From: Lacticaseibacillus zeae DSM 20178 = KCTC 3804
GTDB taxonomy: Bacteria > Bacillota > Bacilli > Lactobacillales > Lactobacillaceae
Assembly: GCF_000260435.1 (NCBI RefSeq)
Contig: NZ_BACQ01000007.1
Span: 1-64,000, forward strand
Reading direction: 5' to 3'
DNA length: 64,000 nt
This document shows, piece after piece, positions 16,746-25,617 of this stretch. A program made the position numbers and the translations under genes. Numbering within the stretch: the first letter of the stretch is position 1; every line of letters starts with the position of its first letter. Under the pieces are notes generated by a model. The model ran no database searches. It saw only the letters and a list, made by a program, of their open reading frames with translations, and had not been told where the DNA came from.

Positions 16746-17066
16746 ATGACTGTAAATAATTATCATTTAAATTTTTACCCCGAAGCACAAGCTGAATATG
16801 ACAAGCTTGACGGTTCACAGCGTATCTTCGTTGATAAAGCGCTTATTCGATTGCGCACATTTGGAATGAATGCCGGCCAAGCTTTACACGGAAAACTGAC
16901 TGGGTTTCGAAAGCTGAAAAATAAGAAAACGGGATTGCGGATAGTTTTTGGCCAGTCGCTGGAAGGAATAACAATCATTGATATTGTTGCAGTTGGTTAT
17001 CGTGAAGACCTACAAGTATACCGCAATTCAGAGAAGCGTGTACAACAACGAAAAGAAGAAATATAA
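16746..17066 (+). CDS. Type II toxin, RelE/ParE superfamily
   Basis: A 106-aa basic protein with the RelE-like order: YPEAQAEYDKLD, a KLTGFRKLKNKKTGLRIVF strand pair and a final IDIVAVGYREDLQVY segment. RelE toxins cut mRNA in the ribosomal A-site, whereas ParE proteins poison gyrase; sequence alone does not decide, but KLKNKKTGLRIVF and the terminal YR favour the RelE side. ATG directly follows the antitoxin stop. Confidence 0.8.
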   Translation: MTVNNYHLNFYPEAQAEYDKLDGSQRIFVDKALIRLRTFGMNAGQALHGKLTGFRKLKNKKTGLRIVFGQSLEGITIIDIVAVGYREDLQVYRNSEKRVQQRKEEI

Positions 17067-17095
17067 ATCCAATAATATTTACTTTCAGTCGTAAG

Positions 17096-17139
17096 TGAAG
17101 CAGTGTGAATTGGCCCTTCGTCAATACACTGCTTTTCTT
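17096..17139 (+). terminator. Terminator of the toxin-antitoxin operon
   Basis: AAGCAGTGT (17098-17106) pairs with ACACTGCTT (17126-17134), followed by TTCTT. The loop is 19 bases. Confidence 0.65.
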
Positions 17140-17286
17140 ATTTGCCAGGTTGCTTAGTCGAAGCTTGACTAACTTGAAAATAATACATTTTACCTGCCTG
17201 CGAAGGCTTCTGAAGACTGTTAAATCAAGGCTGTTTCTGCTAACATGAATGGAGTAAATGTTGAAATTAATGAGGAGGTTTCCGTA

Positions 17287-18705
17287 ATGGATAAACCACA
17301 AATCGGCGTTGTCGGTATGGCTGTGATGGGTAAGAATCTTGCCTTGAACATTGAAAGCCGCGGCAATACCGTTGCAATCTACAATCGAACCGGAAGTAAA
17401 ACCAAGGCGGTTGTTGACGAGCATCCAGATAAGAAGTTGGTACCAAGTTATAAGATCGAGGACTTTGTTGCTTCGCTCGAAAAGCCACGCCGAATTATCA
17501 TGATGGTTAAGGCTGGCGCCGGAACCGATGCGGTCATTAAAGAATTGTTACCGTTGCTTGATAAAGGCGATGTTTTAATTGATGGCGGGAATACTTTCTT
17601 TGAAGACACCATGCGCCGGAGTGCCGAATTGGACAAATCCGGCATTAACTTCATCGGCATGGGCGTTTCCGGTGGCGAGTTAGGTGCGCTGCATGGTCCT
17701 TCCCTTATGCCGGGCGGTCAAAAAGAAGCCTACGATCTGGTCGCGCCAATTCTTGAAGCCATTTCCGCAAAAGCTGACGATGGCGCACCATGTGTCACTT
17801 ACATTGGGCCAAATGGTGCTGGCCATTATGTCAAAATGGTGCATAATGGCATCGAATACGGCGATATGGAACTTATCGCTGAAAGTTACAATTTGATGCG
17901 TAACCTGCTTGGCTTGGATGTTAAAGAAATTGCCGACATTTTCAGTGACTGGAATAAAGGCGAACTGGACTCCTATCTCATTGACATTACAGCCGACATT
18001 TTGACGCGTAAGGATGATCTCGGCAGCGACAAGCCAATTGTTGACGTGATTCTGGATCGTGCCGGCAATAAAGGCACAGGTAAGTGGTCATCTCAGTCAG
18101 CGCTTGAATTAGGCGTTCCTCAGAGTGTGATCACCGAATCTGTCTATGCGCGTTACATCAGTGCTATGAAACAGGAACGGGTGGCAGCAAGCAAAGTTTT
18201 GCCAAAGCCGGTTGCTAACGTTTCGGTCGACAAAAAAGAAGCCATCGAAATGATTCGCAAGGCCTTGTATTTCAGTAAACTAATGTCATACGCCCAAGGC
18301 TTTGAACAGATGCGTTTTGCTTCAGAAAAATACGACTGGAATCTCCAATATGGCGAACTGGCAAAGATCTGGCGTGCCGGCTGCATCATCCGTGCTCGCT
18401 TCTTGCAAAACATCACCGATGCTTACAACAAAAAGCCAGACTTGCAAAACTTATTGCTAGACGATTACTTCCTGAATATCGCCAAGAATTATCAGGAAAG
18501 TGTCCGTGATCTGGTTGGTCTCGCCGTTAAAGCCGGTGTGCCGGTTCCTGGTTTCTCCGCAGCGATCAGCTACTACGACTCATATCGTTCGCCAGTGCTG
18601 CCAGCTAACCTGACCCAGGCGCAACGCGATTACTTCGGTGCCCACACTTACGAACGAACCGATCGCGACGGGATTTTCCACTATAGTTGGTACCACGAAG
18701 CTTAA
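17287..18705 (+). CDS. gnd: 6-phosphogluconate dehydrogenase, decarboxylating
   Basis: Oxidises 6-phosphogluconate to ribulose 5-phosphate plus CO2 with NADP+, in the oxidative pentose phosphate/phosphoketolase route. 472 aa, full family length. The N-terminal dinucleotide site is [16 protein letters not shown], with NRTGSKT marking NADP preference; the substrate region [19 protein letters not shown] and the signature [17 protein letters not shown] are present. The start at 17287 follows GAGGAGG; the upstream in-frame extension has no support. Single-gene unit with its own terminator. Confidence 0.97.
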   Translation: MDKPQIGVVGMAVMGKNLALNIESRGNTVAIYNRTGSKTKAVVDEHPDKKLVPSYKIEDFVASLEKPRRIIMMVKAGAGTDAVIKELLPLLDKGDVLIDGGNTFFEDTMRRSAELDKSGINFIGMGVSGGELGALHGPSLMPGGQKEAYDLVAPILEAISAKADDGAPCVTYIGPNGAGHYVKMVHNGIEYGDMELIAESYNLMRNLLGLDVKEIADIFSDWNKGELDSYLIDITADILTRKDDLGSDKPIVDVILDRAGNKGTGKWSSQSALELGVPQSVITESVYARYISAMKQERVAASKVLPKPVANVSVDKKEAIEMIRKALYFSKLMSYAQGFEQMRFASEKYDWNLQYGELAKIWRAGCIIRARFLQNITDAYNKKPDLQNLLLDDYFLNIAKNYQESVRDLVGLAVKAGVPVPGFSAAISYYDSYRSPVLPANLTQAQRDYFGAHTYERTDRDGIFHYSWYHEA

Positions 18706-18726
18706 AATTTTAATGACCAATCAATT

Positions 18727-18762
18727 GAGTCAATCCGCAAACATTTCGGATTGGCTCTTTTT
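18727..18762 (+). terminator. Terminator of gnd
   Basis: GAGTCAATCCG pairs with CGGATTGGCTC and is followed by TTTTT. It begins 21 bases after the stop codon. The remaining 330 bases up to the next gene hold no supported gene. Confidence 0.85.
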
Positions 18763-19092
18763 GGGTTAAAGGCGGAGCTAAGTATGTACGTTGATGACTT
18801 AATGGTAATTGGCGATAGACCACTTATGAAAATAAAATTAGAGAAGTGCTGAGCGACTGGGTAACTCGGTTAAGTATGAGCGTGGACCTGTTTATGAGAA
18901 TCTATCCGGATTGAAAAACGAGAAAACCACCGAACGAACTTTTTTCAACGGCGATTGTGCCCATCATTGCGCGGCTTATAGCCAAAATGAGAAAACTGTG
19001 CTAAACTAGCTTAGCATCGTTTTTTAATGAGAAATCACGAATAAAGTTGCGTTGCGTGTGTGGTGCCACTAAGAAAGCATAAGGAGACCCTG

Positions 19093-19779
19093 ATGAGTAA
19101 AATATTGATTATTGAAGATGAAAAAAATCTTGCTCGGTTTGTCGAGCTGGAATTAAAACACGAAGGCTACGAAACGGAAGTCCATTTCAATGGCCGCACG
19201 GGACTTGAGGCGGCGTTGGCTGAAGATTGGGATGCTATCCTGCTCGACTTGATGTTGCCAGAGTTGAATGGCCTTGAAGTCTGCCGGCGGGTACGACAGG
19301 TTAAGAATACGCCGATTATCATGATGACGGCCCGTGATTCTGTGATTGATCGCGTTAGTGGCTTGGATCACGGCGCCGATGATTACATTGTCAAGCCATT
19401 TGCCATCGAAGAATTGTTGGCCCGGTTACGTGCGTTGTTACGCCGAATTAGTATCGAAGGCGAAAACAACACCGCTAAACAAACCACGATCAAATATCGC
19501 GACCTTGTGATCGAGAAGGAAAACCGGGTTGTTCGCCGCGGTGATGACATTATCGAACTGACCAAGCGTGAGTATGAATTGCTTCTGACTTTGATGGAGA
19601 ACGTCAACGTGGTCTTGGCTCGTGACGTCTTACTTTCTAAGGTCTGGGGTTACAACTCCGATGTTGAAACGAATGTTGTCGATGTATACGTCCGCTATAT
19701 TCGTAATAAAATCGATCGGCCGGGTGAACCAAGTTATATTCAGACGGTTCGGGGAACCGGCTATGTCATGCGTTCGTAA
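19093..19779 (+). CDS. OmpR/PhoB family response regulator
   Basis: A 228-aa two-component response regulator. The receiver domain has acidic residues at E8/D9 (IIEDEKN), the phospho-acceptor D52 (ILLDLMLPELNG) and the conserved Lys in DDYIVKPF. The C-terminal winged helix ends with VDVYVRYIRNKID ... TVRGTGYVMR. AAGGAGACC precedes ATG 19093. It overlaps the sensor kinase by one base (TAATG). The overall pattern resembles ArlR/CovR-type regulators; the regulon is unknown. Confidence 0.93.
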   Translation: MSKILIIEDEKNLARFVELELKHEGYETEVHFNGRTGLEAALAEDWDAILLDLMLPELNGLEVCRRVRQVKNTPIIMMTARDSVIDRVSGLDHGADDYIVKPFAIEELLARLRALLRRISIEGENNTAKQTTIKYRDLVIEKENRVVRRGDDIIELTKREYELLLTLMENVNVVLARDVLLSKVWGYNSDVETNVVDVYVRYIRNKIDRPGEPSYIQTVRGTGYVMRS

Positions 19780-21365
19780 TGGCGATTAAACAGACAAGTA
19801 CCGAGCAAAAGAAGAAAAGTCCCCGCATCTCGTTAAAGGTCAAGTGGGCCGTAACGGTTGGTGTCGGGATTTTTGTCACTTTTGTCACTTTTTCGATGAT
19901 CCTATACGGCGCGATGCGACAGATTCTGTTGAATCAGGAGCGCCGAACTGTCACGGACACGCTTAGTACTGTCGTCCAACGACTTTCCCCAGTCAGTGGC
20001 GATTTGACCATTGCCCAGGTTGTTCCGCGGTTGGAAGGTACAGCGGCGTCTGACCAAGCTTCGTTACCGGCACCGAGTGAATCACGTGAGCGGATTTTTT
20101 CCGATTCGGTGATTCAAAAGTTAGCGCAAGCTGATGTGAGTGTGTCGGTTTTCTCACGCGATCGTACGAATTTTTTTCAGTCGCGGGATACACCCATCAC
20201 GTTAGGCAAGGTTCATGGTACCGAAGTGCAGGAGAGCCATATTGGCGATTTTAATGGTCTGGTAGGCACTGCGCCGATTTATTCAGCCACGACTTCTGAC
20301 CTGATCGGGTATGTGCAGGTAACAAATAAACTAACGGCGTTCCATGCAACGATGCACGAAATCACGTTACTAATCGTTGGCCTAAGCCTGGCAGCGGTCT
20401 TGATTTCGATTCTGATGGGTTATATTTTGGCAACGCGCTTCTTAAAACCAATTAAATTAATCACGAATGCCATTGATGTGGTGAATGAGGAACCGGAAAG
20501 CACCGTCCGAATTCCGGCGCTCAAACGCAATGATGAACTTGGTGATCTAGTGCTTGAATTTAACGGCATGTTAGATCGCATTCAGCGTTATATTGATCAG
20601 CAAAGCGAATTTGTGCAGGATGTCTCGCATGAGCTGCGGACACCGGTGGCCATTTTGGAAGGTCACCTGCAACTGTTGAACCGGTGGGGCAAGGATGATC
20701 CTGAGGTCTTAGATGAGTCCTTGAAGGCATCGTTGCAGGAAATCACCCGTATGAAGAGCCTGATTCAGGAAATGTTGGATTTGACCCGGGCTGATCAGGT
20801 GGATGTTCAGTTTCCCAATGCCGTGGTCGATGTGCATAAAACCGTTCAGCAGGTTGTCGCTGATTTTCGGATGATCCATCCCGACTTCACATTTACTTTG
20901 GATGATGATCTTGAGAAGACGACGTTTGTTCGCATGTATCGTAATCATTTGGAGCAGGTAATGATTATTTTGATGGATAATGCGGTCAAATATTCGACTA
21001 ACCGGAAAGAGATTCATGTATCAATGGCGCAAAGCAGTGGCAATGGTGTTGCTTTGGCCGTGCAGGACTTTGGCGAAGGCATTGCCGAAAAGGATCGGCG
21101 CCGCGTATTCAATCGCTTCTACCGCGTTGACAAGGCCCGTAGTCGGGAAAAAGGCGGCAATGGGCTCGGTTTGTCGATCGCCCAACAGTTAATCGAAAGC
21201 TACCATGGACAAATTGAAGTCGATTCAGCCCTCGGGCACGGCTCTATTTTCCGAATCGACTTGCCGACCATTACCGAAGCAAAAGCGAAGGCGCTTAAGG
21301 CTCAGGAAGAAGCCAAACAAGCGGCTGCGCCAAAGAGCGATACCACGATTAAAAGTAATTTGTGA
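19779..21365 (+). CDS. Membrane sensor histidine kinase with HAMP domain
   Basis: A 528-aa partner of the preceding regulator. A membrane segment at about 24-46 is followed by an extracytoplasmic sensor region (about 47-190), a second membrane segment (about 192-215) and a HAMP domain. The phospho-accepting H284 lies in DVSHELRTPV, the N-box in ILMDNAVKYS, and the G-boxes in DFGEGI and GGNGLGLSIAQQL. The final 30 residues form an Ala/Lys-rich hydrophilic tail. The layout is ArlS-like; the signal is unknown. Confidence 0.93.
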   Translation: MAIKQTSTEQKKKSPRISLKVKWAVTVGVGIFVTFVTFSMILYGAMRQILLNQERRTVTDTLSTVVQRLSPVSGDLTIAQVVPRLEGTAASDQASLPAPSESRERIFSDSVIQKLAQADVSVSVFSRDRTNFFQSRDTPITLGKVHGTEVQESHIGDFNGLVGTAPIYSATTSDLIGYVQVTNKLTAFHATMHEITLLIVGLSLAAVLISILMGYILATRFLKPIKLITNAIDVVNEEPESTVRIPALKRNDELGDLVLEFNGMLDRIQRYIDQQSEFVQDVSHELRTPVAILEGHLQLLNRWGKDDPEVLDESLKASLQEITRMKSLIQEMLDLTRADQVDVQFPNAVVDVHKTVQQVVADFRMIHPDFTFTLDDDLEKTTFVRMYRNHLEQVMIILMDNAVKYSTNRKEIHVSMAQSSGNGVALAVQDFGEGIAEKDRRRVFNRFYRVDKARSREKGGNGLGLSIAQQLIESYHGQIEVDSALGHGSIFRIDLPTITEAKAKALKAQEEAKQAAAPKSDTTIKSNL

Positions 21366-21495
21366 CTTCCAAGTTGACTGAAAGCTGTTAGCGTTTCTCA
21401 CGCAAAGGATGCTGAGCCATAATTCCGTAAGATCATTAACAGTTTAAGAAATTCCGAACGATACAGAAAAGGTTTAGCAATTGGTTCCAGGCCGC

Positions 21496-21686
21496 GCCAA
21501 ACTCCGCAATCTCCGGCCAGCTGGGGCTTGCGACGCGAAGCTAGAGCGGAGGGCACGACTTAGAGCCTCTGCAAAACCGGCAGAGTCTCTAAGCTCGGCC
21601 TTGATGTAGGCGGGGCAAAAAGCGCCCCACCAACATCAATTTTTCACAGCTGAGCCCCCTCTGGCCTACGATTGCTCCGCCTTGGC
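21496..21686. repeat. Branched GC-rich inverted-repeat element in a gene-free gap
   Basis: The 600-base gap between the sensor kinase and yidC holds a cruciform-like element. Outer arms 21496-21528 and 21654-21686 pair in blocks (GCCAA, GCAATC, GGCCAG, GGGGC). Inside are two strong hairpins: CTTAGAGCCTCTGC with GCAGAGTCTCTAAG (21559-21593), and TTGATGT..GGCGGGGC with GCGCCCC..ACATCAA (21601-21639). The latter is followed by TTTTT. There is no ORF. It could be a structured RNA, a terminator cluster or a dispersed intergenic repeat; copy number cannot be judged here. Confidence 0.6.
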
Positions 21687-21732
21687 ACTCATATCTTAAA
21701 TAGTCTCACCGAATTACCCCATAGAAACAAAG

Positions 21733-21777
21733 GATGAACATACTCTCGATAACGACAAGAGTACGTTCATCTTTTTT
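21733..21777 (+). terminator. Rho-independent terminator downstream of the two-component operon
   Basis: GATGAACATACTCT (21733-21746) pairs with AGAGTACGTTCATC (21758-21771) with one A-C mismatch, followed by TTTTTT. It lies 370 bases after the kinase stop, so it may end a separate short transcript covering the structured element. Confidence 0.75.
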
Positions 21778-21929
21778 AGCGTGGCTATGAATTATGGCTC
21801 ATTCTCTTTTATTGTCTTACTGTCAAAAAGTTTAAGTAGCCTTCGGTGCCCTAGTGATAGACAGCACCTTCCACGTCTGGGTTCCGTTAACACGTAATGA
21901 AAGCGGATATCGTAATCGCCTCCAGTATC

Positions 21930-21958
21930 AAAAAAGCCGCCCGCGAAAACGGACGACT
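21930..21958 (-). terminator. Terminator of yidC
   Basis: On the minus strand GTCGTCCG pairs with CGGGCGGC (including G-T pairs), followed by TTTTTTG. It starts 15 bases after the yidC stop. Confidence 0.75.
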
Positions 21959-21973
21959 AAGAATTTGACAGGT

Positions 21974-22963
21974 TTATTTGCGTGGTCGCTGCTGCTTACC
22001 GGCATTGCGCTTACGTAATTTGTTATGGTCGATGGCATCAGGATCTGCCGGCTGGTGACTGCTGCCTGTCGCACCAGCAGTCGCAGTGACTTTACCCCAG
22101 TCATCAAAGGTATGTTCGTTAACGACGATGACTGGTGGATTTTCTTCCATTTCCTCATCGAGCCGCTTGCGAATGTTAGGCGTTACAATGTACGTCACAA
22201 TGGCTTGTTGAACGATGAGGATAATGCCGCCAGCACCAAAATAGAGACCTAAGCCGGCATTGTACATCATACAAAAAATAAACGTCATGATCGGGTTCAA
22301 AAAGGCCGTTGTCTGCATTGCTTTTCGCTGTTCCGGCGGCACGCCCTGCAACATGATCAAGCTGACCACAATATACGGCAAGGTGGCTAAAATTGTGACG
22401 ATGAAATTGGAGTGGCCTAGTTGAATACCAAAAAAGGTTGCCCGCGAGATTTCCGGTGAGTACGCAATGGCTTGGTAAAGACCTGAGAAAATCGGCAACT
22501 GAATGAGCATCGGCAAACAACCCATGGACGGAATCATACTCGTCCCGTTGGCGGAATAAATTTTCCGCATGTAGTTATTGGCAGCTAATTGTTGCTCCGG
22601 GGTTTTGGCTTTTTTGGTCGCTTCTTGGACAATTTTCAGTTGTGGCTGGAGGATTTTTTGCTTTTCCTGATAAGCCGTCATGGTCCGTTGTTGCCGTAAC
22701 ATGAGCGGTAACACGATCAAGCGGACCAGTAGGGTGATGACGATAATCGCAATCCCGTAACTGCTGGTCGTGCCGACAAACCCGGCAATCCACTCCATTA
22801 AGTGCTGTAGTGGCAGTCCAATGACTTTATAAAAAGTGCCAAAGAATGGATCCGTTGGCGGTTTAAGCGTGACCCCTTGTTTCGTGGTTGGGGCACACGC
22901 GGCTAATAGTAAGGGCAATAAGCCCACAATCCCTAGTGTAAATACTTTTTTCGACTTGTGCAT
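21974..22963 (-). CDS. yidC: Membrane protein insertase YidC (YidC2/OxaA2 type)
   Basis: Inserts membrane proteins alone or with SecYEG. 329 aa with a lipoprotein signal ending LLAAC (lipidated C23), five membrane segments in the YidC/Oxa1 core (SYGIAIIVITLLVRLIVLPL, PMLIQLPIFSGLYQAI, LPYIVVSLIML and others), and a long, strongly basic C-terminal tail typical of the ribosome-binding Firmicute YidC2 rather than the rnpA-linked YidC1. It lies 58 bases downstream of the acylphosphatase gene, the same strand. Confidence 0.95.
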   Translation of the reverse strand: MHKSKKVFTLGIVGLLPLLLAACAPTTKQGVTLKPPTDPFFGTFYKVIGLPLQHLMEWIAGFVGTTSSYGIAIIVITLLVRLIVLPLMLRQQRTMTAYQEKQKILQPQLKIVQEATKKAKTPEQQLAANNYMRKIYSANGTSMIPSMGCLPMLIQLPIFSGLYQAIAYSPEISRATFFGIQLGHSNFIVTILATLPYIVVSLIMLQGVPPEQRKAMQTTAFLNPIMTFIFCMMYNAGLGLYFGAGGIILIVQQAIVTYIVTPNIRKRLDEEMEENPPVIVVNEHTFDDWGKVTATAGATGSSHQPADPDAIDHNKLRKRNAGKQQRPRK

Positions 22964-23021
22964 GAATAATTTCCCTTCAAAATGTCATCGGGTTTAACTA
23001 TACTGTATGGGCTGAACGGAT

Positions 23022-23303
23022 TCAACCGGTGACGCGAAAACCATGGAAGTCAGGAATGTTTTCCAATGGTTTTTCTTCGTAAGTCGAAACGTTGGCATAA
23101 GGATTAGGGCCGGCTTTAACCTGGGCAATAAATTTTGCCAGATTAAGCGGTTCGCCGGCTGCCTGAATAAAAACAGAGCCGTCAGAGCGGTTTTCGATGG
23201 TGCCGCTAATGTTCAGATTATCCGCAATCATCTTCGTGGCCCAGCGGAAACCGACGCCCTGCACCCGGCCACGGACGACGATTTGTTTAGCAAGTTTGAC
23301 CAA
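23022..23303 (-). CDS. acyP: Acylphosphatase
   Basis: Small enzyme hydrolysing acyl phosphates. With TTG 23303 as start it is 93 aa, the family length. The active-site segment RGRVQGVGFRW supplies the phosphate-binding Arg, and ENRSDGSVFIQA supplies the catalytic Asn. AAAGGAAG lies at good spacing before this TTG, whereas the much longer in-frame extension runs through a non-homologous, divergent promoter region. Upstream partner of yidC; divergent from the rRNA methyltransferase gene. Confidence 0.9.
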   Translation of the reverse strand: MVKLAKQIVVRGRVQGVGFRWATKMIADNLNISGTIENRSDGSVFIQAAGEPLNLAKFIAQVKAGPNPYANVSTYEEKPLENIPDFHGFRVTG

Positions 23304-23547
23304 AAAGACACTTCCTTTCTTCCTATCACGCGCCCTTAATACCGGAAAGCTTCTGGAGGCGCTCGTTTCGTGAGAAAACTGTCTGTGAAAAAGTACTAAA
23401 GTCTTCCTCTGCGCTTTCTCCACAGTCCATACTAGTGTAGCATAAGGCTTATGAATGAGGCGACAATGGACTAAAGTTTGATTTTTAAAAATGAACGCGT
23501 CGGCAACTGTAAACATCGCCGAACATTGGCGCCAGAAGGAGAATTTT

Positions 23548-24309
23548 ATGGAGTATATTTCATCACCTAAGAATGACAGAATCAAGACGGCTAAAAAGTT
23601 AACTGTTAAAAAACACCAAAAAGATGCCGGGCGTTACTTATTGGAAGGGCGTCATTTAGTTCAGGAAGCGCTGGCAAGTGGTCAGACGCCTTACGATATT
23701 TATGCAACCGAAAAATATTTGGATGACCGGGCGCTCAAGCCGTTTTATGACAAGATCACCCAGATTTCGGAATCGGTCGCGGAACATCTCAGTGACACCG
23801 AAACACCGCAAGGCATTTTTGCGGTTATGCCGCGGCAGGCTGAACAATTGCCTGATCCTTTGAGTGGGCAGTTTTTGTTGTTAGACGCGATTCAGGATCC
23901 CGGCAATGTCGGAACTTTGGTGCGTACGGCAGATGCTGCCGGTATTAAGACGGTAATTTTCGGGCAGGGAACGGCAGATGCTTTTGGCCCTAAAGTTTTG
24001 CGAGCCATGCAGGGAAGCCAGTTCCACGTCCGCATCGTTTCCGCCAAGTTAATGCCGATTATCAAGGCACTGCAACGGGCCGGCATTCCGGTTTATGGGT
24101 CAGAACTCAATGAGGAGGCTAAAAGTTATCGCAAGATTCAGCCAAGTGCGCAATTCGGGTTGATCGTCGGCAACGAAGGTAACGGTATGGATCCTGTTCT
24201 TTTAAAGCAAACCGATACAAATTTATATATTCCTATTCGCGGCCAAGCGGAATCGTTGAATGTTGCGGTCGCCGCGGCGATCATGATGTTCCATCTAGTT
24301 GGGGATTAA
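23548..24309 (+). CDS. TrmH/SpoU family RNA 2'-O-methyltransferase
   Basis: A 253-aa SPOUT-fold methyltransferase probably acting on 23S rRNA or tRNA ribose. The N-terminal substrate-binding domain starts ISSPKNDRIKTAKKL. SpoU motifs are LDAIQDPGNVGTLVRTADAAG, LIVGNEGNGMD and IPIRGQAESLNVAVAAAIMMF, including the residues of the trefoil knot. The start at 23548 follows AGAAGGAG. The exact modified nucleotide cannot be assigned. Confidence 0.9.
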   Translation: MEYISSPKNDRIKTAKKLTVKKHQKDAGRYLLEGRHLVQEALASGQTPYDIYATEKYLDDRALKPFYDKITQISESVAEHLSDTETPQGIFAVMPRQAEQLPDPLSGQFLLLDAIQDPGNVGTLVRTADAAGIKTVIFGQGTADAFGPKVLRAMQGSQFHVRIVSAKLMPIIKALQRAGIPVYGSELNEEAKSYRKIQPSAQFGLIVGNEGNGMDPVLLKQTDTNLYIPIRGQAESLNVAVAAAIMMFHLVGD

Positions 24310-24392
24310 GAATCTATTATGAAGGTGCCTTTTAGGTGTGGAAGCTGTTATACTATAAGTGTGTTCATCAAACCACAAAAGGAGCAGATGTC

Positions 24393-24896
24393 TTGAGCAA
24401 AAAACGCGATTGGCAATCGGATGCTGAGTATGTAGGGTATGTGGCTGATTTATTGGCCAAGCCTGAGGTTCAGCGACTGGCAGAACACCCGCAACATCAT
24501 TATTCTAACCGATTGGAGCACTCGATCAGTGTTTCCTATCAGAGCTATCTGATCGGGAAACGGCTGCATCTGAATGTTCGTGCGATCGCCCGAGCAGGCT
24601 TGTTGCACGATCTGTTTTACTATGATTGGCGCAAAACCAAGTTTGACTTGGGGACGCATGCCTTTATCCATCCCCGGATTGCTTTACGGAACGCTGAGAA
24701 GCTGACCGAATTGTCACCGATGGAAAAAGACATTATCATCAAGCACATGTGGGGCGCAACAGTTGGCTTACCTAAATACAAGGAAAGTTTTGTTGTATCT
24801 CTAGTTGATGATTATGCTGCGATGGATGAGGTCGTCGTACCATGGATGCACAAGCTCCGGCATCCGATCCACACCCACTTAAAAGCTTTAAATTAG
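24393..24896 (+). CDS. HD domain-containing protein
   Basis: A 167-aa predicted metal-dependent phosphohydrolase. HD-fold residues: HHYSNRLEHSISVSY (about residues 32-46), GLLHDLFYYDW (about 69-79) and DDYAAMDE near the C-terminus. TTG 24393 is the likely start: AAAGGAG is placed well, and the nearest ATG is out of frame. The substrate is unknown. It lies between the rRNA methyltransferase and a regulator, and is followed by a terminator. Confidence 0.82.
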   Translation: MSKKRDWQSDAEYVGYVADLLAKPEVQRLAEHPQHHYSNRLEHSISVSYQSYLIGKRLHLNVRAIARAGLLHDLFYYDWRKTKFDLGTHAFIHPRIALRNAEKLTELSPMEKDIIIKHMWGATVGLPKYKESFVVSLVDDYAAMDEVVVPWMHKLRHPIHTHLKALN

Positions 24897-24907
24897 GATC
24901 GTGATAT

Positions 24908-24968
24908 GACAGTGGTAGTTGCCACTGTCCACACGGGAACCGCGGATATTTATCTGCGGTTCTTTTTT
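24908..24968 (+). terminator. Tandem hairpins ending the HD-protein transcript
   Basis: A perfect 8-bp hairpin (GACAGTGG/CCACTGTC, 24908-24929) precedes a second one (GAACCGCGGATA/TCTGCGGTTC, 24937-24962) with TTTTTT. The second is a standard Rho-independent terminator. Confidence 0.8.
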
Positions 24969-25124
24969 AGGGAAGACCGTCCCATTCGAACCTAGTGAGT
25001 TACTTTATTAGCTAATTTACCAAGTTTGTCTGGACTTTCTTATACATCGGGTTGTAATATTTTGCAGGTGTGGTATGCTAGCACTATCTAAATGTAAGTA
25101 AGTGGGAATAATGAGGTGAGTAGA

Positions 25125-25511
25125 GTGGATGCAACAGTAACCAGTACAACCGATTGTCAAAGTCAGCAAGTCGCTCTTTGTCCTAAATTTCAACATACGT
25201 TTGAAATTCTAGGCAAGAAGTGGAACGGTTTGATCCTGGAAGTGCTATTAAACAATGGCAATTCGCGGTTCAAGGATATTGCGAAACTGATTCCGCGTTG
25301 TTCGGACCGGGTTTTGGTTGAGCGTCTGAAAGAACTTGAGGGCGAAGGCTTGATCAATCGTTTGACCCATAAGGATTCGGCGTTAATCGAATATGCACTG
25401 ACAGATAAAGGTCGGGCTTTGAATTCGGTGATGGCAGCGGCACACGCTTGGGGCGATGCCTGGGTTACAGATGAAGAGTGCCACGCCAATGAGACTCAAA
25501 AAAACGCGTAA
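25125..25511 (+). CDS. HxlR family transcriptional regulator
   Basis: A 128-aa winged-helix regulator. The core is CPKFQHTFEILGKKWNGLILEVLLNNGNSRFKDIAK, then SDRVLVERLKELEGEGLI. Cysteines at the N-terminus (DCQ and LCPKF) and in PRCSDR are candidates for redox or electrophile sensing, as in HypR/YodB-like members. GTG 25125 is favoured by GAGGTGAG upstream; GTG 25116 is in frame and possible. No target gene is adjacent. Its terminator overlaps the last codons. Confidence 0.85.
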   Translation: MDATVTSTTDCQSQQVALCPKFQHTFEILGKKWNGLILEVLLNNGNSRFKDIAKLIPRCSDRVLVERLKELEGEGLINRLTHKDSALIEYALTDKGRALNSVMAAAHAWGDAWVTDEECHANETQKNA

Positions 25512-25527
25512 TTCACGCGTTTTTTCT
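25500..25527 (+). terminator. Terminator overlapping the 3' end of the HxlR gene
   Basis: AAAACGCGT (25501-25509) pairs with ACGCGTTTT (25515-25523), with flanking A and T runs. The 5' arm encodes the last codons, so gene and terminator overlap. Confidence 0.75.
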
Positions 25528-25617
25528 TTATTAACGGGCGCCAGTTGAAAAATCAGCTCTTGACGTCAGCGCTCAATTTGCTAAGCTTGTTTTATCTAAA
25601 AACATAAAAACCATGAC

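Noticed and set aside
18784-18852. A 22-codon frame encoding a YVDD-like reverse transcriptase signature (MYVDDLMVIG)
   Set aside because: The match is only ten residues, the frame ends after 22 codons, and no RT, maturase or intron structure surrounds it. Most likely chance.
23304-23585. Long N-terminal extension of the acylphosphatase
   Set aside because: It would nearly triple a family of about 90 residues and run through a divergent promoter region; the TTG at 23303 has a good ribosome binding site.
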